Assembly (NCBI RefSeq): GCF_009765365.1
Contig: NZ_VTOM01000006.1
Coordinates: forward strand, 186,001-250,000
DNA from: Antarcticirhabdus aurantiaca
GTDB lineage: Bacteria > Pseudomonadota > Alphaproteobacteria > Rhizobiales > Rhizobiaceae
Direction of reading: 5' to 3'
DNA: 64,000 nucleotides
How positions within the stretch are numbered: position 1 is the stretch's first letter; each line of letters opens with the position of its first letter. Below the pieces are notes generated by a model. It saw nothing but the letters and a program-made list of their open reading frames with translations, had not been told where the DNA came from and made no database searches. Shown here piece by piece: positions 57,412-64,000 of the stretch. Made by a program: the position numbers and the translations under genes.

Positions 57412-58803
57412 TCAACGCGCCCCGAGCGCGGCCAGGATGCGCGCCCAGGAGCGCTGGCCCTTGGCGTAGGACGTCATCTCGTACTTCTCGTTCGGGCTAT
57501 GGATGCGGTCGTCGTCGAGGCCGAAGCCGACGAGGAGCGAGGGCATGCCGAGGCGGCGCTTGAACTCGCCGACGACGGGGATCGAGCCGCCCATGCCGAT
57601 CAGCACCGCAGGCTTCGGCCATTCGTCCGACAGCGCCTGGCGGGCGGTGGCGACGACGTCGGAATCGAAGGGCAGCTGGATCGCCGGCGAGCCGCCGTGC
57701 TCGTGGAACTCGACGGTCACGTCGGCCGGCAGGCGCTCGCGCACGAAGCGGCGGAAGTTCTCGCGGATCGCCGCCGGATCCTGGTCGAAGACGAGGCGGA
57801 ACGAGACCTTCGCCCGAGCCTCGGCCGGGAGCACCGTCTTGAAGCCGCGGCCGGTATAGCCGCCCTCGATGCCGTTCACCTCCGCCGTCGGGCGGGCCCA
57901 GATCTTCTCCAGGACCGAGCGCCCCTCTTCGCCCGCCGGCACCGACAGGCCGACCGCGCCGAGGAACTCGGCCTCGGAGAAGGGCAGCTCGTTCCAGAGC
58001 TTGCGGATGTCGTCCGGCAGTTCCGAGACGCCGTCGTAGAAGCCGGGGATCGTCACCCGGCCGGTCTCGTCGTGGAGGCTGCCGAGGATCCGGGCGAGGA
58101 TGGTGATGGGGTTGGCCGCCGCACCGCCGAACATGCCGGAATGCAGGTCCATCGAGGCCGCGCGGATCGTGATCTCCTCGCCGACGAGGCCGCGAAGGCC
58201 CGTCGAGATCGCCGGTGTTTCGCGGTCCCACATACCGGTGTCGCAGATCAGCGCGACGTCGGCGGTCAGCTCCTCGCGGTGGGCGTCGAGGAAGGGCAGG
58301 AGCGAGGGCGAGCCGGATTCCTCCTCGCCTTCCAGGAAGATCGTGACGCGGCAGGGCAGCGAGCCGGTCTCGGCGATAAAGGCGCGGCAGGCCTCGACGA
58401 AGGTCATCAGCTGGCCCTTGTCGTCGGCCGAGCCCCGCCCGACGATGCGGGCGGTTCCGTCGGGCATGGTCACGACCCGCGGATCGAAGGGATCGGCCTC
58501 CCAGAGGTTCAGCGGGTCCACCGGCTGGACGTCGTAGTGGCCGTAGAACAGGACGTGCGGCGCACCCTCGCCGGCGCCGTCGTGGTGGGCGACCACCATC
58601 GGATGCCCCGGCGTTTCGACGAGGCGGGCCTTGAAGCCGATCGCGTCGAGGTCGCCCGCGAGCCACTCGGCCGCGCGCCGGCAGTCGCCGGCATAGGCGG
58701 GGTCGGTGGAGATCGAGGGGATGCGCAGGAGGTCCTTGAGGCGCTCCACCGACCGGTCGAGATTGAGGTCCAGGCAGGACAGGACGGCGTCGAGATCGGC
58801 CAT
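57412..58803 (-). CDS. M20 family metallo-dipeptidase
   Basis: 463 aa. Metal-binding motifs of the M20 family are intact: GHYDVQPVDP, GRGSADDKGQ and LEGEEESGSPS, and a dimerisation domain follows with MDLHSGMFGG. It is a cytoplasmic zinc peptidase on short peptides; this branch (carnosinase-like) usually acts on dipeptides. Start at 58803. A same-length open frame on the opposite strand is a codon-bias shadow. Confidence 0.93.
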   Translation of the reverse strand: MADLDAVLSCLDLNLDRSVERLKDLLRIPSISTDPAYAGDCRRAAEWLAGDLDAIGFKARLVETPGHPMVVAHHDGAGEGAPHVLFYGHYDVQPVDPLNLWEADPFDPRVVTMPDGTARIVGRGSADDKGQLMTFVEACRAFIAETGSLPCRVTIFLEGEEESGSPSLLPFLDAHREELTADVALICDTGMWDRETPAISTGLRGLVGEEITIRAASMDLHSGMFGGAAANPITILARILGSLHDETGRVTIPGFYDGVSELPDDIRKLWNELPFSEAEFLGAVGLSVPAGEEGRSVLEKIWARPTAEVNGIEGGYTGRGFKTVLPAEARAKVSFRLVFDQDPAAIRENFRRFVRERLPADVTVEFHEHGGSPAIQLPFDSDVVATARQALSDEWPKPAVLIGMGGSIPVVGEFKRRLGMPSLLVGFGLDDDRIHSPNEKYEMTSYAKGQRSWARILAALGAR

Positions 58804-58909
58804 GGCGGGATCCTTCGTGAAGGCTGTTCGTGCGCTCCTGGTTAGGCGCAGCCTTCCCGGCGATCAAGCCGCGCCGGCCGCGTCCGCCCGGCTGGGCGCG
58901 GCGGAGCCC

Positions 58910-59140
58910 CTAGTCGTCCAGCTTGCGCGCTTCCGAGGCCAGCATGATCGGGATGCCGTCGCGGATGGGAAAGGCGAGCTTGGCGGCGGCGGAGACGAGC
59001 TCGTTGCGCCGGTGGTCGTAGCTGAGGGTCGTCTTGGTGAGCGGGCAGACCAGAAGCTCCAGGAGCTTGGGGTCGGGCCGCGTGTCGCGGGAGCGCGGCG
59101 CGGCGGGCTGCACGGGCGCCGCTGGTGTCTCGTCGGTCAT
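58910..59140 (-). CDS. Trm112 family protein
   Basis: 76 aa, the usual small size. The core [17 protein letters not shown] with [13 protein letters not shown] is the Trm112 signature. The family acts as an activating partner of methyltransferases in eukaryotes and archaea; in bacteria the role is less clear. The first 20 residues are Pro/Ala-rich and variable. Thirteen bases after the Lon-substrate-domain gene, likely co-transcribed. Confidence 0.92.
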   Translation of the reverse strand: MTDETPAAPVQPAAPRSRDTRPDPKLLELLVCPLTKTTLSYDHRRNELVSAAAKLAFPIRDGIPIMLASEARKLDD

Positions 59141-59153
59141 GCCTGATCCGTCC

Positions 59154-59834
59154 CTATTGCAGCGTCGGCGTGCTGCCGTCGTCGGTGCGCTCGCGGGCGA
59201 CGCCGATCTCGGTGATGGCGACGAGCGTTTCGGCGCGCGTCTTGAGATCGCCGGCTTCCAGGAGCGCCTGCTTCTCCGGCGGGCCGTAGGGCAGCATCAT
59301 CGACAGCGCGTTGACCAGGGTCTCGTTGGAGGACTTGGTGACGCTTTCCCAGTCCGCTTCGAGCTGGTTGGCCTCGAGATAGAGCCGGAAGGCGCGCAGG
59401 AGCTCGCTCCGGTCGACCTCCGCGGCCCCAGCGGAGGGGTCGAGGTCGCTCAGGAACGGCGCGATCCGGCAGCGGCGATAGGGATCGTCGCTCGGCAGCT
59501 CCGCGTCGACGCGGAAGCGCACGACGCCGTGCAGCGTGATGATGTAGCGCCCGTCGCCGCTCTCGGAAAAGGAGGTGATGCGCCCCAGGCACCCGACCGC
59601 GCAGAGCTCGGGCTCGCCGTCGGCGCGCTGCGCGCCGTCGAGCCGCGGCTGGATCATGCCGATCAGGCGGTCGGAGGCGATGGCGTCGTCGATCAGGGCG
59701 AGGTAGCGCGGCTCGAAGATGTTGAGCGGCATCTGCCCGCCGGGCAGAAGCAGCGCGCCGGCGAGCGGAAACACCGGAACGATCTCCGGCAGATCCTTCT
59801 CGTCCGCAAAGGTGCGGTTTCCGGCTTGAACCAC
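59154..59834 (-). CDS. LON peptidase substrate-binding domain protein
   Basis: 226 aa consisting of the Lon N-terminal domain only ([25 protein letters not shown]), without ATPase or protease parts. The start is the GTG at 59834 with GGGGAG nine bases ahead, just before QAGNRTF; an open upstream extension is unlikely. Such proteins may bind Lon clients; function is not established. In many Rhizobiales it stands beside ybbN and trm112 as here. Confidence 0.88.
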   Translation of the reverse strand: MVQAGNRTFADEKDLPEIVPVFPLAGALLLPGGQMPLNIFEPRYLALIDDAIASDRLIGMIQPRLDGAQRADGEPELCAVGCLGRITSFSESGDGRYIITLHGVVRFRVDAELPSDDPYRRCRIAPFLSDLDPSAGAAEVDRSELLRAFRLYLEANQLEADWESVTKSSNETLVNALSMMLPYGPPEKQALLEAGDLKTRAETLVAITEIGVARERTDDGSTPTLQ

Positions 59835-59946
59835 GTCGACATGCTCCCCTGGCCGCGCGGCGCAGGGGCCGCGGGGATGGTGATCTGGATCGCGGCCGCC
59901 CGCCGCCAAGTCCCGGAGGAAAAAAGCGAAGCGGGCGCGCGAACCG

Positions 59947-60969
59947 TTACGAGAAGAGCAGCGAGGAAAGGCGGCGGCGCGCTTCCTTCGTCGCCGGGTC
60001 GGTCGGCCCCCAGGCGTCGAAGAACTCCAGGAGCTTGCGCCGCGCGCCGTCCTCGTTCCAGGCGCGATCGCGCCGGATGATCTCGAGGAGCTGCGTCGCC
60101 GCCTCGTCGCGGTTCCCCTTGGCCTGGGCGATGAGGGCGAGGTCGTAGCGCGCCTGGTGGTCGTCCGGGTTCGCCTGGAGCCGGCCGGCGAGCGAGACGG
60201 GGTCGCCGAGCTTGGCGATCTCGTCGAGGAGCTTCAGCCGGGTGCGCACCGCGGCCAGCGCCTTGTCCTCGTTCGCCTCGGCCGGCAGGGCGTCGACCAG
60301 CGCCTTGGCGCGGGCCGCGTCGCCGGCGTCGAGGAAGCACTCGGCAAGGCCCGCCGTCGCCGGGCCGTTCTCCGGCTCGTGCTGGAGGACGGCGGCGAAG
60401 AGCTGCGCGGCGCCGGAAGCGTCGCCCGCCGCCAGCATGGCACGGGCCTGGGAGAGCGCCTCGGCGACCGGGTCGCCCCCGGCCTCGCCACCGCCGCCCG
60501 CCATCGCCACGAGGCGGTCGATGAAGGCCTTCACCTCGCCCTCGGGCAGCGCGCCCATGAAGCCGTCCACCGGCTGGCCGCCGACGAAGGCGAACACGGC
60601 GGGGATCGACTGGACGCCGAGCTGGCCGGCGATCGAGGGGTGCTCGTCGATGTTCATCTTGACGAGCTTCACGCGGCCGCCGGCCGCGCGCACGGCCTTT
60701 TCGAGGATCGGCGTCAGCTGGCGGCAGGGGCCGCACCAGGGCGCCCAGAAGTCGACGAGGACGGGCTGGCGGCGCGATTCCTGGAGGACGTCGGCGGAGA
60801 ACTTCGCGGTGGTCGTGTCCTTGACGAGGTCGGCCGCCTCCGCGTCCGGCGCGGGCGCCGCGCCGGCAGGCGCCTTGGAGACGGTCTGCGCGCCGTAGGG
60901 ATTGCCGTAGCCGCCGCCATTGCCGCCCCGGGCATTGCCGCCGCCGAAACCGAAAGGAGAATTGCTCAT
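59947..60969 (-). CDS. ybbN: YbbN/CnoX-like thioredoxin-domain co-chaperone
   Basis: 340 aa. A Gly/Asn-rich N-terminus is followed by a thioredoxin domain with WCGPC (Cys79 and Cys82), then a tetratricopeptide-like region from about 160. In E. coli CnoX lacks one Cys; this protein keeps both, so it may be redox-active. The group protects and delivers substrates to chaperones under oxidative stress. It overlaps the ProXp gene by four bases. Confidence 0.92.
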   Translation of the reverse strand: MSNSPFGFGGGNARGGNGGGYGNPYGAQTVSKAPAGAAPAPDAEAADLVKDTTTAKFSADVLQESRRQPVLVDFWAPWCGPCRQLTPILEKAVRAAGGRVKLVKMNIDEHPSIAGQLGVQSIPAVFAFVGGQPVDGFMGALPEGEVKAFIDRLVAMAGGGGEAGGDPVAEALSQARAMLAAGDASGAAQLFAAVLQHEPENGPATAGLAECFLDAGDAARAKALVDALPAEANEDKALAAVRTRLKLLDEIAKLGDPVSLAGRLQANPDDHQARYDLALIAQAKGNRDEAATQLLEIIRRDRAWNEDGARRKLLEFFDAWGPTDPATKEARRRLSSLLFS

Positions 60970-61508
60970 GCGTCGCCCTGCGTGTCGCTCGGGTTCTCGG
61001 GCCTTGCCTCCGGGGCGGGCAGATCGAGAACGAGGGGTTCGTGCCCGGTGGATCGAAAGAACGCCATCAGGTCCGCCGGCCGAAGCGACGTCGTCGCCTC
61101 GTTCGTCAAGGGATGGCAGTTCACCATATCGTGCGACAGAAGGGTGCGATCAAGCACGACCTCGACGCGGCGGGACTCGTCGTTGATGACGCCGAAGGCG
61201 GTGACGGCGCCGGGGGTCACGCCGAGGAGCTCCATCATCGCTTCGGGGCTGGCGAAGGAGAGGCGGCCGGCCGCGCCGAGCATCTTGGACAGGGCCTTCA
61301 GATCGATCTGCGCCTCCTCGTCGGCGACGACGAGGAAATGGCGGCCCTTCTTGTCCTTGGCGAAGAGGTTCTTGGTGTGGGCGCCGGGGATGGTGCCGCG
61401 CAGGGCCTGGCTGTCGGCGACGGTGAAGAGCGGCGGGTGGGTGACGGTCGAGACCTCGATCCCCTGCACACTAAGATAGCGGAACAGTTCCTCCGGCGTC
61501 GTCGCCAT
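60966..61508 (-). CDS. YbaK/ProXp-type aminoacyl-tRNA editing protein
   Basis: 180 aa of the YbaK/ProX editing fold. It shows KNLFAKDKKGRHFLVVADEE, with the key Lys, and LGVTPGAVTAFGVINDE. It likely hydrolyses mischarged Ala-tRNAPro or a related error. Start at 61508; the stop overlaps ybbN (ATGA), suggesting co-translation. Confidence 0.9.
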   Translation of the reverse strand: MATTPEELFRYLSVQGIEVSTVTHPPLFTVADSQALRGTIPGAHTKNLFAKDKKGRHFLVVADEEAQIDLKALSKMLGAAGRLSFASPEAMMELLGVTPGAVTAFGVINDESRRVEVVLDRTLLSHDMVNCHPLTNEATTSLRPADLMAFFRSTGHEPLVLDLPAPEARPENPSDTQGDA

Positions 61509-61623
61509 TCCTCGCCCTCGCGGTCGTCATAGCCCCGAGTCGGGCCGGGGCGGATCGGCAGACATCTAGGGGGAGCGAGGGTGCGGGGGCAAGCGCGTGA
61601 GCGTTTCAGCACAAGGCGCTGCG

Positions 61624-61775
61624 ACCCTCGCCCGCTTGCGGGAGAGGGTGGCCCGAAGGGCCGGGTGAGGGTGTCGGCCGCGAAGCGGCCATGCAAAGAA
61701 CCCGCACGACGCAGCGCCTGCGATGAGCCACCCTCATCCCCCTGCCGGGACCTTCTCCCGCCAGCGGGAGAAGGG
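61624..61775. repeat. intergenic multi-hairpin repeat, copy C
   Basis: 152-bp copy of the element at 14243 and 18646, with end hairpins and inner GGCCCgaaGGGCC and GGCCGCgaaGCGGCC as in copy B; the central 45 bases differ. It lies between the cupin stop and the ProXp start, both on the minus strand. Confidence 0.9.
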
Positions 61776-61783
61776 AGCTTGCC

Positions 61784-62131
61784 TCACCTCGCCGGGACGA
61801 AGTCCTCGCGCATGGGGGTGAAGACGTCGAGGAGGACGCCGGCTTCCAGCGCCCTGGCGCCGTGGATCGCATCGGGCGGCACGAGGAAGCTGTCGCCGGC
61901 GGTCAGGCGCCGGGGCTCGCCGGCGATCTCGATCTCGAAGGCGCCGCTCTCGACGAGCGAGCACTGGATGTGCGGGTGGCTGTGGAGCGGGCCGACGGCG
62001 CCGGCCTCGAAGCGCACGCGCACCATCATCACGCCCGGGCCGTAGGTCAGCACCTTGCGGGTGACCCCCTCCCCCGCCGGCTCCCAGGGCAGGTCCGCGT
62101 CGTGGGCGAAGGGCTCGTTCAGTCGGTTCAT
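61784..62131 (-). CDS. cupin-domain protein (uronate cluster)
   Basis: 115 aa single cupin. Metal-ligand pattern HSHPHIQCSLVESGAFEIEI and FLVPPDAIHGA give the two cupin motifs. The ATG at 62131 has GAGGA ahead; one at 62146 is the alternative. It follows kduD with 20 bases between, and belongs to the pectin/uronate group, where KdgF-type cupins open unsaturated uronate rings, so a KdgF-like role is possible. Confidence 0.85.
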   Translation of the reverse strand: MNRLNEPFAHDADLPWEPAGEGVTRKVLTYGPGVMMVRVRFEAGAVGPLHSHPHIQCSLVESGAFEIEIAGEPRRLTAGDSFLVPPDAIHGARALEAGVLLDVFTPMREDFVPAR

Positions 62132-62151
62132 CGGGCTTGTCCTCATCGTGT

Positions 62152-62910
62152 TCAGCGGGCGAGCCAGCCGCCGTCGACCGGCAGCACGATCCCGTGGACG
62201 TAGTCGGAAGCGGGCGAGGCGAGGAAGACGGCGGCCCCGCCGATCTCGCTCGGCTCGCCCCAGTGGCCGGCGGGGATGCGCGACAGGATCGCGGCGTTTC
62301 GCGCCTCGTCGGACCGAAGCGCCTCGGTGTTGTTGGTGACGAAGTAGCCGGGCGCGATGGCGTTGACGTTGATGCCCTTGGCGGCCCACTCGCAGGCGAG
62401 CAAGCGCGTCAGGCCGGCAAGGCCGCTCTTCGAGGCGGTGTAGGAGGGAATGCGGATGCCGCCCTGGAAGGACAGAAGCGAGGCGATGTTGATCACCTTG
62501 CCGCCCCGCCCGTCCGCGAGCATGCGCCGGGCAAGGGCCTGCGTCAGGAAGAAGGTCGTCTTGAGGTTCACGTCCATCACCGCGTCCCAGTCGGCTTCGG
62601 TGAAGTCGATGGCATCGGCGCGGCGGATGATGCCGGCATTGTTGACGAGGATGTCGACGCGGCCGGGCTCGGAAGCTTCCGCCACCACGCGCTCCACCGG
62701 CTCGATGCTGGACAGGTCGGCCAAGACGGCGCGGAAGGGGGCGCCGGCCTGTCCGACAAGCGCCTGCGTCTCGTCCATGGCCGAGCGGCCGACCGCGACG
62801 ATGCCGGCGCCGGCCTGCGCGAGCGCAACCGCGATCGCCTGGCCGAGGCCGGTGTTGGCGCCGGTGACGAGGGCGGTCTTGCCCCGGAGGTCGAAGGGCG
62901 ATGCCGCCAT
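62152..62910 (-). CDS. kduD: 2-deoxy-D-gluconate 3-dehydrogenase / 5-keto-4-deoxyuronate-pathway SDR
   Basis: 252 aa short-chain dehydrogenase: TGANTGLG at 16-23, NNAG at 90-93, Ser144, Tyr157, Lys161. Directly after kduI with one-base overlap (TGATG), so it is KduD: reduction of 2,5-diketo-3-deoxygluconate to 2-keto-3-deoxygluconate. Confidence 0.92.
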   Translation of the reverse strand: MAASPFDLRGKTALVTGANTGLGQAIAVALAQAGAGIVAVGRSAMDETQALVGQAGAPFRAVLADLSSIEPVERVVAEASEPGRVDILVNNAGIIRRADAIDFTEADWDAVMDVNLKTTFFLTQALARRMLADGRGGKVINIASLLSFQGGIRIPSYTASKSGLAGLTRLLACEWAAKGINVNAIAPGYFVTNNTEALRSDEARNAAILSRIPAGHWGEPSEIGGAAVFLASPASDYVHGIVLPVDGGWLAR

Positions 62911-63755
62911 CAGCGCAGGTCCTCGATCGCCACCATGTCCATGTCGGTGAAGTCCTGGTTGTCGCCGCCCATCGCCCAGATGAAGGCGTAGGCGCTGGTG
63001 CCGACGCCGGAATGGATCGACCAGCCGGGCGACAGGACGGCCTCCTCGTTGGCGACGACGAGGTGGCGCGTTTCCTGCGGCTCGCCCATCAGGTGGACGA
63101 CGCGCTGGCCGGCGGGCAGGTCGAAGTAGAGGTAGACCTCCGAGCGTCGGTCGTGGACGTGGGCCGGCATCGTGTTCCACAGGCTCCCCTCCTCGAAGAC
63201 GGTGAGGCCGAGAAGGAGCTGGCAGGAGCGGCAAACGTCGGGGTGGATGTACTGGTTGATGGTGCGCCGGTTGGCCGTCCTGTCCTCGCCGAGCCGCACC
63301 TTGCGGGCGGTCTCGGCATTGATCGCGACGGTGGGATACGAGGCGTGGGCCGGGGTCGAGACGAGGTAGAACTTAGCCGGCTTTTCAGGATCCAGGCTCT
63401 CGAAGACGACCTCGCCGGCACCCATGCCGACATAGAGCGCGTCGCGGGCCGACAGCGCGTAGGTCTCCTCGCCGATCCGGACCCGGCCGGGCCCGCCGAC
63501 ATTGACGATGCCGAGCTCGCGGCGCTGGAGGAAGCTCGCCGTGCCGATCGCCTTCGGGGCGGGCAGCGGCAAAGGCTCGGGCCCGGGCACGGCGCCGCCG
63601 ACGACGAGGCGGTCGATGTGGCTGTAGGTGAGCGTCACCTCGCCCGGGCGGAACAGGCTCTCGATCAGGAAGTGGCGGCGCAGCTCGGCGGTGTCGAAGC
63701 GGCGGACGGCTTCGGGGTGGCAGACCTGGCGGATGTCGACGGACGTTTCGGTCAT
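62910..63755 (-). CDS. kduI: 5-dehydro-4-deoxy-D-glucuronate isomerase
   Basis: 281 aa cupin isomerase. The metal site HVHDRRSEVY supplies His199, His201 and Glu206. It converts 5-keto-4-deoxyuronate to 2,5-diketo-3-deoxygluconate, the step before KduD. Start MTETSVDIRQV at 63755; a 12-residue upstream extension is less likely. It lies 11 bases after the TRAP permease gene. Confidence 0.93.
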   Translation of the reverse strand: MTETSVDIRQVCHPEAVRRFDTAELRRHFLIESLFRPGEVTLTYSHIDRLVVGGAVPGPEPLPLPAPKAIGTASFLQRRELGIVNVGGPGRVRIGEETYALSARDALYVGMGAGEVVFESLDPEKPAKFYLVSTPAHASYPTVAINAETARKVRLGEDRTANRRTINQYIHPDVCRSCQLLLGLTVFEEGSLWNTMPAHVHDRRSEVYLYFDLPAGQRVVHLMGEPQETRHLVVANEEAVLSPGWSIHSGVGTSAYAFIWAMGGDNQDFTDMDMVAIEDLR

Positions 63756-63766
63756 GGGATGCCTTT

Positions 63767-64000
63767 TCAGCGGAACAGGCTCGGCAGCCACATGGACAGT
63801 GCCGGCACGTAGGTGACGAGGAGGAGAACGGCGACGCTGGCGCCCAGGAACGGCCAGATCGTCTTCATCGCCTCGCCGATGGTGATCTTGCCGACCGCGC
63901 AGCCGACGAAGAGCACCGAGCCGACGGGCGGCGTGTTGAGGCCGATGCCGGCGTTGAGGATCATCACGATGCCGAAGTGGACCGGGTCGATGCCGAAGGC
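63767..64000 (-). CDS. TRAP transporter large permease, C-terminal end (partial)
   Basis: The 3' 77 codons of a membrane permease cut by the window end: FGIVMMILNAGIGLNTPPVG and VGCAVGKITIGEAMKTIWPF match the C-terminal region of DctM/UxuM-type permeases. The frame is open to base 64000. With kduI and kduD it presumably imports uronates or oligouronates. The small permease and binding protein should lie further along the minus strand. Confidence 0.85.
   Translation of the reverse strand, partial: AFGIDPVHFGIVMILNAGIGLNTPPVGSVLFVGCAVGKITIGEAMKTIWPFLGASVAVLLLVTYVPALSMWLPSLFR

Noticed and set aside
57499-58845. 448-codon frame opposite the M20 peptidase
   Set aside because: Codon-bias shadow; the peptidase frame has all metal motifs.

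Overview
The window is high-GC (about 70 % by eye) chromosomal DNA from an alphaproteobacterium, most likely of the order Hyphomicrobiales (Rhizobiales). The support is gene order and gene content: chvG-hprK-EIIA-HPr, then ahcY-divL-tsaE/amgK-murU-addB-addA-trxA facing folC-accD-trpA-trpB-trpF; an ActS/ActR (RegB/RegA) pair; MmcB; a DUF2852 protein; PmtA-type methyltransferases beside dnaJ; and EcfG-type general stress promoters. A family such as Aurantimonadaceae is possible but cannot be fixed from the sequence alone. No tRNA, rRNA, CRISPR array, transposase or prophage was seen.

Layout. 1-2307: the 3' end of the envelope/acid sensor kinase chvG, overlapped by a short HPr kinase, then EIIA-Man and HPr (an incomplete, regulatory PTS). 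2341-18537: an exported protein of unknown function; ahcY behind an AT-rich palindrome; a DivL-like pseudokinase with Tyr in place of the phospho-accepting His; a TsaE-AmgK fusion plus MurU (tRNA t6A and cell-wall sugar recycling); the AddAB recombination nuclease; thioredoxin. 18806-24626, minus strand: trpF-trpB-[higB-higA]-trpA-accD-folC, with a toxin-antitoxin pair lodged inside the tryptophan genes. 24706-33173: small housekeeping and envelope genes (YgjP-type metallohydrolase, DUF2852, YqaA, L,D-transpeptidase), a MerR regulator lacking one metal cysteine, MmcB, ActR/ActS, and a LacI regulator with three operator-like sites in front of a DUF1127 gene.

33208-43403: HrpB helicase, a YnjBCD-type ABC transporter interrupted by a DUF1345 membrane protein, an SDR, HdeD, an FMN reductase and two tandem PmtA-like methyltransferases. 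43543-48096: dnaJ and dnaK, separated by an acyltransferase. 48465-51246: a probable general-stress operon (24-aa membrane peptide, nutrient-deprivation-type protein, holin-like membrane protein, DUF3618 protein with 11-residue repeats) behind a good EcfG-type promoter. 51358-61508: PBP1A, MipA, an orphan Bug-type binding protein, an exported protein, M20 dipeptidase, Trm112, Lon-substrate-domain protein, YbbN and ProXp. 61784-64000: cupin, kduD, kduI and the end of a TRAP permease, a uronate catabolism cluster running off the window.

Three copies of a roughly 150-bp multi-hairpin intergenic repeat occur (14243, 18646, 61624), one of them separating addB from addA. The observations most worth following are the EcfG-controlled stress operon with its micro-protein, the Tyr-bearing DivL-type kinase, higBA inside the trp genes, the repeat family and the LacI triple operator.
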